Shown here: piece by piece, positions 8,804-18,642 of the stretch
How the letters are laid out: every line of letters begins with the position of its first letter
Position numbering within the stretch: position 1 is the stretch's first letter
Assembly (NCBI RefSeq): GCF_010669125.1
Contig: NZ_CP048630.1
Span: 4,274,001-4,338,000, forward strand
Reading direction: 5' to 3'
Source: Ancylobacter pratisalsi
GTDB taxonomy: Bacteria > Pseudomonadota > Alphaproteobacteria > Rhizobiales > Xanthobacteraceae
Length of the DNA: 64,000 nucleotides
The notes under the pieces: generated by a model
What the model was told of the DNA's origin: nothing
Seen by the model: the letters and a program-made list of their open reading frames with translations, nothing else
Database searches by the model: none
Position numbers and translations under genes: made by a program

Positions 8804-10201
8804 TTGGAACTCAAGGGATCCCGGCGCTCACCCGCCGGTCGTACCGCCGGGCTTCCGGCTGAGCATGCTACCGAGGGCGACGCGACCCGCGTCGTGGTCA
8901 TCGTCCCCCACCATGCCCGGCGCGGCGCCGAGGAGGACGCGACCCGGCGTACGCCGGAGGCGCGGCTTGACGAGGCGGTCGGGCTGGCGCTCGCCATCGA
9001 TCTCGATGTCGTCGCCGCCCTGACCGTCAGCCTTTCCCAGGTCCGGCCGGCGACCTATCTGGGCACGGGCAAGGTCGAGGAAGTCGGTGAACAGGTGAGC
9101 GCCAACGAGGCCGGTCTGGTCTTCGTGGACGCTCCCCTGAGCCCGGTGCAGCAGCGCAATCTTGAAAAAGCGTGGTCGGCCAAGGTGATCGACCGCACCG
9201 CGCTGATTCTCGAAATCTTCGGCCAGCGGGCACGCACCAAGGAAGGCGTGCTGCAGGTGGAGCTTGCCCATCTCAATTATCAGCGCAGCCGGCTGGTGCG
9301 TTCCTGGACCCATCTGGAACGTCAGCGCGGTGGCTTCGGCTTCCTTGGCGGGCCCGGCGAGACCCAGATCGAGGCCGACCGCCGCCTGATCGGGGAGCGG
9401 ATCGTCAAGATCGAGCGCGAGCTGGAGCAGGTGAAACGCACCCGTGCGCTGCACCGGGCCAGCCGCAAGAAGGTGCCGTATCCGATCGTCGCGCTGGTGG
9501 GCTACACCAATGCCGGCAAGTCGACGCTGTTCAACCGGCTGACACGGGCCGAGGTGAGGGCGCAGGACCTGCTCTTCGCCACGCTGGACCCCACGCTGCG
9601 CGCGGTGCAGCTATCGGGTGGCGAGCGTGTGATCCTGTCCGACACGGTGGGCTTTATCTCCGACCTGCCGACCCAGCTCGTCGCCGCGTTCCGCGCCACG
9701 CTGGAAGAGGTGATCGAGGCCGATCTCATCCTGCATGTGCGCGATGTTTCCCACGAGGATGCCGAGGCGCAGGCCCATGATGTCGAACAGGTGCTGTCCG
9801 ATCTCGATATCGATCCGGCCGACCATCACCGGCTCATCGAGGTCTGGAACAAGATCGACCAGCTCGACGAGGACGGGCGCACGCGCCTGTTCAACACGGT
9901 TTCCCGCCGCGAGGGCGAGGCGCGGCCCATACCGGTCTCGGCGCTGACCGGGGAGGGGATGGACACCCTCCTCGCCACGATCAGCACGCGGCTCGGCCGC
10001 GACCGGGTGATGCTGAGCGTCGAATTGGAGGCGCCCGATGGCGAGGGCCTGAGCTGGCTCTACCGCCATTCCGAGGTGATGGACCGGCGCGAGGGCGAAG
10101 ACGGGCGGCTGCATCTCGTCGTCCGCGTTCCCGAAGACCGCGCGGAGCATATCGAGCGCCGCTTCGGCGCCCGCCGCATGAAGGCGCGCGGGGCGGCCTG
10201 A
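8804..10201 (+). CDS. hflX: GTPase HflX
   Basis: Ribosome-associated GTPase that can split stalled or hibernating 70S ribosomes. The protein has the HflX N-terminal nucleotide-binding domain (VRPATYLGTGKVEEV, FVDAPLSPVQQRNLEKAW), a helical linker (GGPGETQIEADRRLI) and a G domain: G1 GYTNAGKST, G3 DTVGFISDLP and G4 NKID. The frame stays open into hfq, but the first sensible start is a TTG at 8804, one base past the hfq stop, giving 465 residues. An ATG within hfq (8729) would overlap hfq by 74 bases and is less likely. Expression is probably coupled to hfq. Confidence 0.95.
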   Translation: MELKGSRRSPAGRTAGLPAEHATEGDATRVVVIVPHHARRGAEEDATRRTPEARLDEAVGLALAIDLDVVAALTVSLSQVRPATYLGTGKVEEVGEQVSANEAGLVFVDAPLSPVQQRNLEKAWSAKVIDRTALILEIFGQRARTKEGVLQVELAHLNYQRSRLVRSWTHLERQRGGFGFLGGPGETQIEADRRLIGERIVKIERELEQVKRTRALHRASRKKVPYPIVALVGYTNAGKSTLFNRLTRAEVRAQDLLFATLDPTLRAVQLSGGERVILSDTVGFISDLPTQLVAAFRATLEEVIEADLILHVRDVSHEDAEAQAHDVEQVLSDLDIDPADHHRLIEVWNKIDQLDEDGRTRLFNTVSRREGEARPIPVSALTGEGMDTLLATISTRLGRDRVMLSVELEAPDGEGLSWLYRHSEVMDRREGEDGRLHLVVRVPEDRAEHIERRFGARRMKARGAA

Positions 10202-10203
10202 GA

Positions 10204-11052
10204 CTAGTCGCCGTCGCCGGAGGGGGCAGGGGCGGCGGATTTGGCGGCCTGCCAGTGTGCCTCCATTTCCTCCAGGCTGGCCTCGCCCGGTGAGCGCCCC
10301 TGCTCTGCCAGCCGGTCCTCGATATAGCCGAAGCGGCGCATGAACTTTTCGTTCGTGCCCCGCAGCGCGGCCTCGGGATCGACGTCCAGATGGCGGGCCA
10401 GATTGGCGAGCGCGAAAAGCAGGTCTCCCACTTCGCCCGCCGCCGCCTGCCGGTCGCCGCTGACGATCTCGGCCTCGACCTCGTCGATTTCCTCGCGGAT
10501 CTTGTCGAGAACCTGCCGGGTATCGGGCCAGTCGAAGCCGACAGTGGCCGCCTTGGCCTGAAGCTTCACCGCGCGGGCGAGGGCAGGCGCGCCCGCCGCC
10601 ACGCTGTCCAGGGTGCGGCCTGCAGGCGGCTCCGGAGGCAATCCGCGCTGGACCCGGCGCTGTGCGCGCAGAGCCTTCTCCTCGGCCTTTATCGCCGCCC
10701 AGGCCGCATTCACCGCCGACACATCGCGCCCACGGGCGTCGCCGAAGACGTGGGGATGGCGCCGGATCATCTTGGATGTGATCGCGGTGACGACATCGCC
10801 GAAATCGAAAGCGCCGCGCTCCTGCGCCATGCGGGCGTGGAATGCGACCTGCAGCAGAAGATCGCCAAGCTCGTCGCACAGATCCTCAAGGTCGTCGCGC
10901 GCGATGGCGTCCGCGACCTCATAGGCCTCCTCGATGGTGTAGGGCGCGACAGAGGCGAAGTCCTGCTCCAGATCCCAAGGGCAGCCGGAACCGGGCGTGC
11001 GCAGCGCGGCCATGATCTCGAGGAGGCGGGATATGTCCCGTGATGGCGTCAT
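10204..11052 (-). CDS. mazG: Nucleoside triphosphate pyrophosphohydrolase MazG
   Basis: House-cleaning enzyme that hydrolyses (d)NTPs to monophosphates and pyrophosphate. It has two MazG-fold domains. The first carries CPWDLEQDFASVAPYTIEEA and the metal-binding EELGD-like helix DLCDELGDLLLQVAFHARMA. The second carries the EIDEVEAEI helix with GEVGDLLFALANLARHL, giving an E. coli-type two-domain protein. The ATG at 11052 is preceded by TTTGGAG at proper spacing, so I prefer it to the ATG eight codons upstream (11076). It converges on hflX, with only two bases between the stop codons. Confidence 0.94.
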   Translation of the reverse strand: MTPSRDISRLLEIMAALRTPGSGCPWDLEQDFASVAPYTIEEAYEVADAIARDDLEDLCDELGDLLLQVAFHARMAQERGAFDFGDVVTAITSKMIRRHPHVFGDARGRDVSAVNAAWAAIKAEEKALRAQRRVQRGLPPEPPAGRTLDSVAAGAPALARAVKLQAKAATVGFDWPDTRQVLDKIREEIDEVEAEIVSGDRQAAAGEVGDLLFALANLARHLDVDPEAALRGTNEKFMRRFGYIEDRLAEQGRSPGEASLEEMEAHWQAAKSAAPAPSGDGD

Positions 11053-11160
11053 GCCCGCATCTCCAAATTCACCCATATACGAGTCGCAGAAGACATATTA
11101 TGGAAAACAAAGATATTGTTGGCGCCACGCTTTGGATCAGAGATACCGTCCAACTACCTG

Positions 11161-11961
11161 TCACAGCGTGATTTTCAGGCCGTCATAGGCGGCGGTGACC
11201 GATTGCGGCAGATCACGCGACACCGCAGCGTAGTCCAGGTCGGTGTGCATGTTGGTGAGCACGGCCTGTCTGGGCTGCATGCGTCCGATCCACTCCAGTG
11301 CCTCGCTCAGCGAGAAATGGGTCGGATGCGGCGTGTGCCTGAGCGCGTCGATGATCCACACATGAAGGCCTTCCAGATGCCGCAGGCTGCGTGCCGGCAG
11401 ATCATGAAGGTCGCTCGAATACGCCAGCCCGTCGATGCGGAAGCCGTAAGAGATGATGCTGCCGTGATACTGCTGGAACGCCGTCGCCTCGATCGGGCCG
11501 CCCGGACCCTCAACGCGGATGGTGTCACCGTCCTTGAAGCGGTGCTCGGCGAGGATCGGCGGATAGTCGCTTCCCGGCGGCGTCTCGAAGCAGTAGCCGA
11601 ACCGCTGGTGCAGCACGGCCGAGGTCTCGGCGTCGACATGCACGTTGACGCGCCGGCGATGCATAATCGTCAGCGGCCGCAGATCGTCGATGCCGTGGGT
11701 GTGGTCGGCGTGCTCATGGGTGAACAGCACGCCGTCAAGCCGGTCGACACCGGCATCCAGGAGCTGCTCGCGCAGGTCCGGCGAGGTATCGATCAGTACG
11801 CGCGTGGGCTGTGCATCCGTCTCACCGAAACGCTCAACGAGCAGCGAACAGCGCCGGCGCCGGTTGCGGGGTTCCGTCGGATCGCAGGCTCCCCACCCCT
11901 GCCCGACACGCGGCACCCCGCCAGAGGAACCGCAGCCGAGAATGGTGAAGACGTAAGCCAT
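11161..11961 (-). CDS. Metallo-beta-lactamase-fold hydrolase (PhnP-like)
   Basis: Di-metal hydrolase of the metallo-beta-lactamase fold. The 266-residue protein begins with GCGSSGGVPRVGQGWGACD, the opening typical of PhnP-type phosphodiesterases. It then has the metal site THEHADHTHG (HxHxDH), a further His in FQQYHG and an Asp in YSSDLHD. Family members cleave cyclic phosphodiesters. No phn genes are nearby and the real substrate is unknown. It lies just after tatD in the same direction, an arrangement common in alphaproteobacteria, which suggests a housekeeping nucleotide or RNA repair role (inference). Confidence 0.85.
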   Translation of the reverse strand: MAYVFTILGCGSSGGVPRVGQGWGACDPTEPRNRRRRCSLLVERFGETDAQPTRVLIDTSPDLREQLLDAGVDRLDGVLFTHEHADHTHGIDDLRPLTIMHRRRVNVHVDAETSAVLHQRFGYCFETPPGSDYPPILAEHRFKDGDTIRVEGPGGPIEATAFQQYHGSIISYGFRIDGLAYSSDLHDLPARSLRHLEGLHVWIIDALRHTPHPTHFSLSEALEWIGRMQPRQAVLTNMHTDLDYAAVSRDLPQSVTAAYDGLKITL

Positions 11962-11980
11962 GCGCCAATGGTGCCCTAGT

Positions 11981-12754
11981 TCAGTGCGCCCGCGAGAACA
12001 GGCGGAAAAAATTCCCAGTGGTCAGCGCCGCCATCTCTTCCGGTGAAACACCGCGCGCCTCGGCCAATATACGGGCTGTCTCGACCACATAGGAAGGCTC
12101 GTTGCGCTTGCCGCGCCACGGATTGGGGGCGAGGTAGGGCGCATCGGTTTCCACCAGCAGGCGCTCGGCCGGAAGGCTGGCCGCGATGTCGCGTAGCGGC
12201 GCGCCGGACTTGAAGGTCAGGATCCCTGAAAAGGAAACATAACCGCCGAGCGCGACCGCACGGCGGGCGAGCGCCTCGCTGGCTGTGAAGCAGTGCAGGA
12301 CGAAGGAAAAGGCGCCCTTCGCGCTCTCCTCTTCCAGGATCGCGGCCACGTCCTCGTCGGCGTCGCGGGCATGGATGACCAGGGGAAGCCCGGTCTGCCG
12401 TGCCGCCGCGATATGAAGCCGGAAGCTCGCCGCCTGCGCGTCGCGCGGGGCGGTGTCGTAATGGTAGTCGAGCCCCGCCTCGCCGATGGCGACCACCTTG
12501 GCGTGATCGGCCTCGGCAAGCAGCTCTTCGAGTGTGACGTCGGCTTCCTCTCCCGCATTATGGGGGTGGGTGCCGACGGAGCAGAACACGTCGTCGAAGC
12601 GCTCCGCGATCGCCCTCACCTGCGCCGAGCGGCGCACGCGCGTGCCGATGGTCACCAGACGGCCGACACCGGCCGCGCGGGCACGGGCGACGACGGCGTC
12701 GAGTTCCGCCGCGAAATCGGGGAAGTCCAGATGGCAGTGGCTGTCAACGATCAT
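11981..12754 (-). CDS. tatD: TatD-family metal-dependent DNase
   Basis: Metal-dependent hydrolase with a TIM-barrel amidohydrolase fold. Family members act as 3'-5' exonucleases on DNA or as D-aminoacyl-tRNA deacylase-like proteins. The 257-residue protein shows the metal ligands in order: DSHCHLD at the N-terminus, Glu in [10 protein letters not shown], His in [10 protein letters not shown], His in VLHCFTAS and Asp in [11 protein letters not shown], with the family tail [10 protein letters not shown]. Its ATG overlaps the metG stop by four bases (ATGA), indicating translational coupling. The next gene is the PhnP-like hydrolase. Confidence 0.93.
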   Translation of the reverse strand: MIVDSHCHLDFPDFAAELDAVVARARAAGVGRLVTIGTRVRRSAQVRAIAERFDDVFCSVGTHPHNAGEEADVTLEELLAEADHAKVVAIGEAGLDYHYDTAPRDAQAASFRLHIAAARQTGLPLVIHARDADEDVAAILEEESAKGAFSFVLHCFTASEALARRAVALGGYVSFSGILTFKSGAPLRDIAASLPAERLLVETDAPYLAPNPWRGKRNEPSYVVETARILAEARGVSPEEMAALTTGNFFRLFSRAH

Positions 12755-14307
12755 GCCGGGCTCGACGTCTCAGGCTCGATATAGCGCGGGAAGACCCCGG
12801 CCGGGGCCGGCAGAGCTGTGCCTCCCGCGAGGCGGCCCGCCGCACCGAGGCTGTCGAACGCGCGCGCGGTCTCGGGAACGGCGAGCAGGTCCAGCAGCTT
12901 GGCGGCGCCCGTGGGCACGAAGGGCTGGGCGAGGAGGGCGACCTGGCGGATCAGCTCCGCCGTGGTCCACAGCACGGTGCCGAAGCGCTCGGGATCGGTC
13001 TTGCGAAGCTCCCACGGCGCGGCGCCGGCGAAGTAGCGGTTGGCCTCGGCAACGACCGCCCAGATCTCCCCGAGCGCCTGATGGAGCTGCTGCTGCTCCA
13101 TCGCCGCCCTCACCTTCTCCCCGAGCGCGTCAACGGCGGCGAGCATCGCCGCGTCGTCCGGCGTCGGGCTGCCGGGGGCGGGCAGCGCGCCGCCCAGGTT
13201 CTTGGCGATCATGGACAGCGAGCGCTGGGCCAGATTGCCGAGATCGTTGGCAAGGTCGGCATTGGTGCGCGCGACGATGGCTTCGTGGCTGTAGGAGCCG
13301 TCCTGGCCGAAGGGAATCTCGCGCAGCAGGAAGTACCGCAGCGCGTCGACGCCATAGGCCCTGGCGAGGTCGAAGGGGTCGATGACGTTGCCGACTGACT
13401 TCGACATCTTCTCCCCGCGATTGTGGATGAAGCCGTGCGCGAAGACCGTCTTCGGCGGTGCCACCCCGGCCGACATCAGGAAGGCCGGCCAATAGACCGC
13501 GTGGAAGCGGATGATGTCCTTGCCGATGACGTGGAGGTCCGCCGGCCAGTAGCGCTTGAAGCTGTCGCTGTCGGTTTCCGGGTAGCCGACGCCGGTGATG
13601 TAGTTGGTCAGCGCGTCGACCCAGACATACATCACATGGTCCGGCGCGTCCGGCACCGGGATGCCCCAGGTGAAGGTGGTGCGGCTGATGGAAAGGTCCT
13701 GCAGCCCGCCCTTCACGAAGCTCAGAACCTCGTTGCGCCTCACCTCGGGGCGAATGAAGTCCGGATGCGCGGCGTAGTAGTCGAGCAGCTTCTGCTGATA
13801 GGCCGAGAGGCGGAAGAAATAGCTCTTCTCCTCGGTCCATTCGACCGGGGTGCCCTGCGGCCCGAGCCGTACGCCGTCCGGGCCGACGGTGGTCTCGTCC
13901 TCGGCGTAATAGGCTTCGTCGCGGACCGAATACCAGCCGGAATAGGCGCCGAGATAGATGTCGCCAGCCTCCACCATGCGGCGCCAGATCGCCTGGGTCG
14001 AGGCGATGTGGTCGTCGTCGGTGGTGCGGATGAACCGATCATAATTCACACCAAGAAGCGCATCCATCTCCTTGAAACGGTTCGCATTCCTGGTAGCCCA
14101 CTCGATCGGCTGAAGGCCCTGCTTCTCGGCGGTCTGGGCCATTTTCAGGCCGTGCTCGTCGGTGCCGGTCAGGAAGAACACGTCGTAGCCGTCGAGCTTC
14201 TTGAAGCGGGCGAGCGCGTCCGTGGCGATCTTCTCATAGGCATGGCCGATATGAGGAGAGCCGTTCGGGTAATCGATGGCGGTGGTGATGTAGTAGGCGG
14301 GTTTCAC
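12751..14307 (-). CDS. metG: Methionyl-tRNA synthetase
   Basis: Charges tRNA-Met with methionine. The 518-residue protein has the class I signatures HIGH ([12 protein letters not shown]) and KMSKS ([11 protein letters not shown]). Its short anticodon-binding C-terminal domain and the absence of a C-terminal tRNA-binding extension match the compact alphaproteobacterial form. The frame is open far upstream into holB, but homology begins at [16 protein letters not shown], so I place the start at the GTG at 14307. It is 37 bases downstream of holB and overlaps tatD by four bases, within a tmk-holB-metG-tatD operon. Confidence 0.96.
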   Translation of the reverse strand: MKPAYYITTAIDYPNGSPHIGHAYEKIATDALARFKKLDGYDVFFLTGTDEHGLKMAQTAEKQGLQPIEWATRNANRFKEMDALLGVNYDRFIRTTDDDHIASTQAIWRRMVEAGDIYLGAYSGWYSVRDEAYYAEDETTVGPDGVRLGPQGTPVEWTEEKSYFFRLSAYQQKLLDYYAAHPDFIRPEVRRNEVLSFVKGGLQDLSISRTTFTWGIPVPDAPDHVMYVWVDALTNYITGVGYPETDSDSFKRYWPADLHVIGKDIIRFHAVYWPAFLMSAGVAPPKTVFAHGFIHNRGEKMSKSVGNVIDPFDLARAYGVDALRYFLLREIPFGQDGSYSHEAIVARTNADLANDLGNLAQRSLSMIAKNLGGALPAPGSPTPDDAAMLAAVDALGEKVRAAMEQQQLHQALGEIWAVVAEANRYFAGAAPWELRKTDPERFGTVLWTTAELIRQVALLAQPFVPTGAAKLLDLLAVPETARAFDSLGAAGRLAGGTALPAPAGVFPRYIEPETSSPA

Positions 14308-14344
14308 GCGGGTGTTCCTGCGGCACGGCCGGACCCCGGAGCTG

Positions 14345-15376
14345 TCACGGGCGGACGGCCTCGTTGAGCGTCGCGAAGATCCTGAAAACGAGGGTCTTGC
14401 GGTCGAGATTATAGGTATCAGCGTCGACCGCAGCGCGGCGAACCTTGTCCCACACCTCCGGCAGGCGTGCAAGGCGCAGCGCGGGGCTCTGGCGGCGTCC
14501 GGTGGCATGATCGGAGATCCAGAGTTCCACCGTGGCCACAAAACTCTCCAGCGCCCCTCCCCGGTCGCCCTGTAGGCTGTCGCCGAGCGCGTGCAACGCC
14601 TTCGGGTCAGTGCCCGGCAGCGTGTCCAGGAGAGCGGTCGTCGCGCGGCGGACGGCCAGGCCATCGCCCGAGAGCAAGGCCAGCGCAGCACGCACGCTGC
14701 CTTCACTGGCCTCGGCGGCCTCCTCGAAGCGGGCGCGGTCGAGATCGGGCATGGAAGCCGCGAGATCGTCGAGCGCGGCGACCACCTGCCCAGGTGCCAG
14801 TCCCCGCAGCGGCACCATGCGGCAGCGCGAGCGTATGGTCGGCAGCAGCCGGCCCGGCGCGTGGCTGACGAGCAGGAAGAGCGAGCGCTCGGGCGGCTCC
14901 TCCAGGGTCTTCAGGAGGGCGTTCGCGCCCTGGGCGTTCATTTCGTCGAGCGTGTCGACGACACAGACGCGCCAGCCGCCCAGCGCCGCCGTGGAGCCGA
15001 AAAAGCTGCGCACGCGGCGCACCGTCTCGGCCGGGATCATGGACGGTAGCTTGCCGCTGTCGTTGGGCGTTCGGCGCAGCACCAGAAGATCGGGATGCGA
15101 CAGCGCGGCCACCTGGCGCGCGGCCGGATTGGAGGCGTCGACATCAAGGCTGTGCGCCGGCGCCGCGCCGTTCGCGAGCACGAAGCGCGCGACATGATAG
15201 GCGAAGGTCGCCTTGCCGACGCCCTCCGGCCCCCCGATCAGCAGCGCATGCGGCAGGCGGCCGGCATCCCAGGCCTCGCGGACCATGGCGATGGCCTCTT
15301 CATGCCCAATCAGGCGTTGACGCTCGCGCGGAGCGGGCGCGCCGGGCAGGCGGTCGGCTTCGGGAAGTTCGCTCAT
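14345..15376 (-). CDS. holB: DNA polymerase III delta' subunit
   Basis: Clamp-loader subunit that helps load the beta sliding clamp. The 343-residue AAA+ protein has a P-loop-like [19 protein letters not shown], then [25 protein letters not shown] and the arginine-finger region [11 protein letters not shown]. These are diagnostic of the delta'/HolB group. Its ATG overlaps the tmk stop by four bases, and the tmk-holB pairing is widely conserved. metG lies immediately downstream. Confidence 0.93.
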   Translation of the reverse strand: MSELPEADRLPGAPAPRERQRLIGHEEAIAMVREAWDAGRLPHALLIGGPEGVGKATFAYHVARFVLANGAAPAHSLDVDASNPAARQVAALSHPDLLVLRRTPNDSGKLPSMIPAETVRRVRSFFGSTAALGGWRVCVVDTLDEMNAQGANALLKTLEEPPERSLFLLVSHAPGRLLPTIRSRCRMVPLRGLAPGQVVAALDDLAASMPDLDRARFEEAAEASEGSVRAALALLSGDGLAVRRATTALLDTLPGTDPKALHALGDSLQGDRGGALESFVATVELWISDHATGRRQSPALRLARLPEVWDKVRRAAVDADTYNLDRKTLVFRIFATLNEAVRP

Positions 15377-16029
15377 ACCGGCGTTCCCTGCTTGATGTCG
15401 TCGAGCGGGAGGCGGGCGCGGACCGCCTGCCAGACCGCCTCGGTGACAGCGTCCGCATCCTGGCGGCCATCCACCAGCACGCAGCGTTCGGGTTCGCGCT
15501 CGGCAAGCTCCAGAAAGGCCTCGCGCAGATGGCGATGGAAGCTCAATCCCTCGCTCTCGAAGCGGTCCGCCGAGGCGCCGGAGCGGGCGACGGCGCGGCC
15601 GAGGCCCTGCTCGGCGGGAACGTCGAGGATGATGGTCAGGTCGGGCCGCGTGGGCCCGACGGTGATGGCTTCCAGCGTGGCGATAAGCTTTGGGTCCACA
15701 TCGCCGACCGCGCCCTGATAGACCCGCGTGGAATCGGCGAAACGGTCGGAGATGACCCAGGCGCCGCGATTGAGTGCGGGGCGGATGGTGACATCGAGAT
15801 GATCGGCCCGGGCCGCGGCGAACAGGGCGGCCTCGGCCAGCGGTCCGAGCGGCTTGGCGGCGCCCGACAGCAGCAGGTGGCGAACGATTTCCGCACCGGG
15901 CGAGCCGCCCGGCTCGCGGGTGGTGACGACCTCCAGGCCGAGCGCGGCCAGCCGCTCACCAAGGCGGCGGACCTGCGTGGACTTGCCGGCCCCCTCGCCT
16001 CCCTCAAAGGTGATGAAGCGGCCCGGCAT
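15373..16029 (-). CDS. tmk: Thymidylate kinase
   Basis: Phosphorylates dTMP to dTDP. It shows the P-loop FEGGEGAGKSTQ, the TREPGGSPG motif that binds the dTMP phosphate, and the DRF motif in ISDRFADSTRVYQG. The start at 16029 (MPGRFITFEGG) has a GGAG site nine bases upstream and gives the usual length of 218 residues. An ATG at 16086 or a TTG at 16090-16092 would add about 20 residues and nearly touch the upstream carboxypeptidase gene, so the exact start is uncertain. Confidence 0.94.
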   Translation of the reverse strand: MPGRFITFEGGEGAGKSTQVRRLGERLAALGLEVVTTREPGGSPGAEIVRHLLLSGAAKPLGPLAEAALFAAARADHLDVTIRPALNRGAWVISDRFADSTRVYQGAVGDVDPKLIATLEAITVGPTRPDLTIILDVPAEQGLGRAVARSGASADRFESEGLSFHRHLREAFLELAEREPERCVLVDGRQDADAVTEAVWQAVRARLPLDDIKQGTPV

Positions 16030-16088
16030 TCGCGAACGCTCCAGGGGGGCTCGAAGCCCGGTGGTGCCGGCTTTGCGGGTGGCCATGT

Positions 16089-17321
16089 TCAACTTGTGAG
16101 TTTCGCGTAGCCCTGGCGGAACAGGTTGACCATCAGTTCATAGGCGCCATCCATCGCCCGGCGCCAGAGCGGGCCGCGCTCCACCGCCTCGGCCGCGACG
16201 AGAGGCACCTGAAGCGCGAGCTGGTCGCCACGATAGACATCGAGCCGGGCGATCTGCGCGCCCTCCTCGACCGGCGCGGCAATGGGCCCCTCAAAGCGGA
16301 TGCGCGCGGTTAAGCGCTCGTCGCCCGAGCGCGGCACGACGACACGGATCGGGCCGGTTCCGGTCAGGGGCGCACCGCCACGCGCGCCGCCGTAGAGCGT
16401 CGCCTCGCCGACGATCTGGCCGCTCTCGAACAGGAGACGCGATTCGAAGGAACGAAAGCCCCATTCGAGCAGCTTGCGGGCATCCTCGGCTCGATCCTTC
16501 GCGCTGTTGGCACCCATGATGACCACGATCAGGCGCTGGCCGTTCTGAACCGCCGACCCGACAAGATTGTACCCGGCCTCCTTGAGGTAGCCGGTCTTCA
16601 GGCCGTCCGCGCCGAGACTCATACCAAGCAGCGGGTTGCGGTTGTTCTGGCGGATCTTGTTCCAGGTGAAGCTGGTCTCGCCATAGATCGAATAGAAGTC
16701 GGGATAGGTGCGGATGATGTGGGCCGCGAGCTTCGACATGTCACGCGCGGTGGTGTTCTGCTCGGGGCTCGGCAGGCCGTTCGAATTGACGAACAAGGAG
16801 TTCGTCATGCCGATCCGCTTGGCTTCCTCGTTCATCTTGGTGGAGAAGGCGAGTTCGTTGCCGGCGATGCCTTCGGCGAGAACGATCGCCGCGTCGTTGC
16901 CCGACTGGATGATCACGCCGCGCATCAGGTCGCTGACCTTGATCGAGCTATTGAGCGCCGCGAACATGGTGGAACCGCCCGCCGGGGCGCCGCCACGCCG
17001 CCACGCATATTCGCTGACCGTGAATTCGGTGTCGGGCGTCAGGCGGCCATCCGCGATCTCGCGGAACACCACAGCCATGGTCATGAGCTTGGCAAGGCTG
17101 GCGGGGGGGCTCGGCGTGTCGGCGGCGCGCTCGAAGAGGACGCTGCCGCTTTCATAGTCGATCAGAATCGCCTGCGGTGCGGAAATGGCCGGCGGCTGGG
17201 ACTGGGCAAGGGCTGCCGACGACAGCGGCACCATCAGCAACGCGAGCAACGTCAACGCATACGCGCGCAGAACTCCCGGACGGAAGGCTGGACTACCGCT
17301 CGTTGCGCCTGTCGTGCTCAT
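16089..17321 (-). CDS. D-alanyl-D-alanine carboxypeptidase (penicillin-binding protein 5/6 type)
   Basis: Periplasmic low-molecular-mass penicillin-binding protein that trims the terminal D-Ala of peptidoglycan stem peptides. It has a signal peptide (YALTLLALLMVPLSSAALAQ) and the three serine-DD-peptidase motifs: SxxK as SLAKLM, SxN as SGN and KTG as LKTGYL. A C-terminal beta-rich domain and a final amphipathic stretch (YELMVNLFRQGYAKL) would anchor it to the membrane. The start at 17321 (MSTTGATSG) is preceded by AGGGAGGG, better than the upstream ATG at 17372. It lies between rlpA and tmk on the same strand. Confidence 0.92.
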   Translation of the reverse strand: MSTTGATSGSPAFRPGVLRAYALTLLALLMVPLSSAALAQSQPPAISAPQAILIDYESGSVLFERAADTPSPPASLAKLMTMAVVFREIADGRLTPDTEFTVSEYAWRRGGAPAGGSTMFAALNSSIKVSDLMRGVIIQSGNDAAIVLAEGIAGNELAFSTKMNEEAKRIGMTNSLFVNSNGLPSPEQNTTARDMSKLAAHIIRTYPDFYSIYGETSFTWNKIRQNNRNPLLGMSLGADGLKTGYLKEAGYNLVGSAVQNGQRLIVVIMGANSAKDRAEDARKLLEWGFRSFESRLLFESGQIVGEATLYGGARGGAPLTGTGPIRVVVPRSGDERLTARIRFEGPIAAPVEEGAQIARLDVYRGDQLALQVPLVAAEAVERGPLWRRAMDGAYELMVNLFRQGYAKLTS

Positions 17322-17390
17322 CGGCCCTCCCTGCCACTGTGCAGAGTTACCAGCCGACAGATGCTCCGGCAATGCAACTCCCGCCTGGGA

Positions 17391-18434
17391 TCAATAGAGA
17401 CCGCGTCCGCTGCCTACCGGCGTCACCACGGCTTCGGATGCGTAGCCCATTGCCGGGGCGGGGCCGACCATCCAGCCCGTCGGCGCGGACGCCGGCTCGT
17501 CGGCGAGCGGCGCGCTCGGAACGCTGCTGGCCACGCGGACCGGGCGCGGCTTGGCCGCCGGCTCCGGCGCTGCCACGGCAACGGTACGCGGCTTGCTGAC
17601 GGCGCGGACCGGCGCGGCCTCGGCCACCATCGGGCCCGACGGCTCGCCGAGATCAAACGGACGGGCGGGCGGAAGCGGAACATTCTGCGGCGCGGCGGCG
17701 ACACGGGTCGGCATGGGACCGGCAGAGGCGAGCATCACGGTCGGCGCCGGTGCCGCGCCGTTCATGCGCAGCGTGGAGGCGAGCTGAATGTCGTCCGAGC
17801 CTTCCAGCGGTGCCGGGCCGATATATTCCATCTGAACCCGGGCCGTGCCCTTGTTCTTGAAACCAAGCATATCGGCGGCGCGGTTCGACACATCAAGCAT
17901 GCGGTTGCCGTGGAACGGGCCGCGGTCATTGACGCGAACCATCATCGACCGACCGTTGCTGAGATTGGTCACGCGGACATAAGACGGAAGCGGCAGCGTG
18001 GGATGGGCCGCCGCGATCGCGTTCATGTCGAAGATTTCGCCGTTGGCGGTCAGGCGGCCATGGAAATCGTCGCCATACCAGGAGGCGAGACCCTCGGACT
18101 TGTAGCCCTTCTTCGGAGTGGTCGGCGTGTAGGTCTTGCCGCCAACGACATAGGGCTTGCCGACGCGATAGGTGCCGCCGCCCTTCGGTACCGGTTCGCC
18201 GGCCTTGACGACGCGTGGGCTGGCGGAAACGCCGTATTTGGGGTCGATCTTGCTGGAAAGCTTGGAAGAGCCGCTGCAATTGGCAACCACCAGGCCGACA
18301 CCGCACAGAAGCGCGACCCGACCGATGCCAGTGAGGACTTTATTCGCCGGCATCATACCGGCGGCTCGAGCAAGAGCTTGTTTCGTCCCCATGCACCCCG
18401 ACCACTTCGCGTGCACCCTGCCCTCCGTGATCAT
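17391..18434 (-). CDS. rlpA: RlpA-like septal ring lytic transglycosylase lipoprotein
   Basis: Outer-membrane lipoprotein with a double-psi beta-barrel domain that cleaves denuded peptidoglycan glycans. A hydrophobic leader ends in the lipobox VVANC. The RlpA core follows: GLASWYGDDFHGRLTANGE, FDMNAIAAAHPTLPLPSYV and VNDRGPFHGNRMLDVS. The C-terminal third is Pro/Ala-rich and shows no clear SPOR domain. Several starts are possible. The ATGs at 18356 or 18392 would give a more normal signal-peptide length than 18434, and none has a strong ribosome-binding site. The carboxypeptidase gene downstream fits a cell-wall role. Confidence 0.88.
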   Translation of the reverse strand: MITEGRVHAKWSGCMGTKQALARAAGMMPANKVLTGIGRVALLCGVGLVVANCSGSSKLSSKIDPKYGVSASPRVVKAGEPVPKGGGTYRVGKPYVVGGKTYTPTTPKKGYKSEGLASWYGDDFHGRLTANGEIFDMNAIAAAHPTLPLPSYVRVTNLSNGRSMMVRVNDRGPFHGNRMLDVSNRAADMLGFKNKGTARVQMEYIGPAPLEGSDDIQLASTLRMNGAAPAPTVMLASAGPMPTRVAAAPQNVPLPPARPFDLGEPSGPMVAEAAPVRAVSKPRTVAVAAPEPAAKPRPVRVASSVPSAPLADEPASAPTGWMVGPAPAMGYASEAVVTPVGSGRGLY

Positions 18435-18642
18435 CCCACACGGCCGGTAAAGGCGCGCCTCAATTCAAACCGCAGGATGGATCCCCACGACCCCACTGCA
18501 TGTTGCACAAGAGGCTGTCCGAGTGGGGCAAAAATGCGGCGCACATTACATTATGGTAAAGGAAGGGTAAGTTTCGGTCGCCGCAGGGGAATTCGCGCCT
18601 TACGGGTGCTGGATCCGCGCCCGGCGGCGTTTTCCGGCGCGT

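Noticed and set aside
14308..14706. N-terminal extension of metG by 133 codons
   Set aside because: The extension overlaps holB in another frame and lacks any similarity to methionyl-tRNA synthetases; the GTG at 14307 starts the true N-terminus.
18435..18642. tRNA or small RNA between rlpA and the ABC permease
   Set aside because: I looked for cloverleaf arms and a TTCAAAT/TTCGA loop and did not find a consistent set; the region shows only an AT-rich patch (TTACATTATGGTAA).
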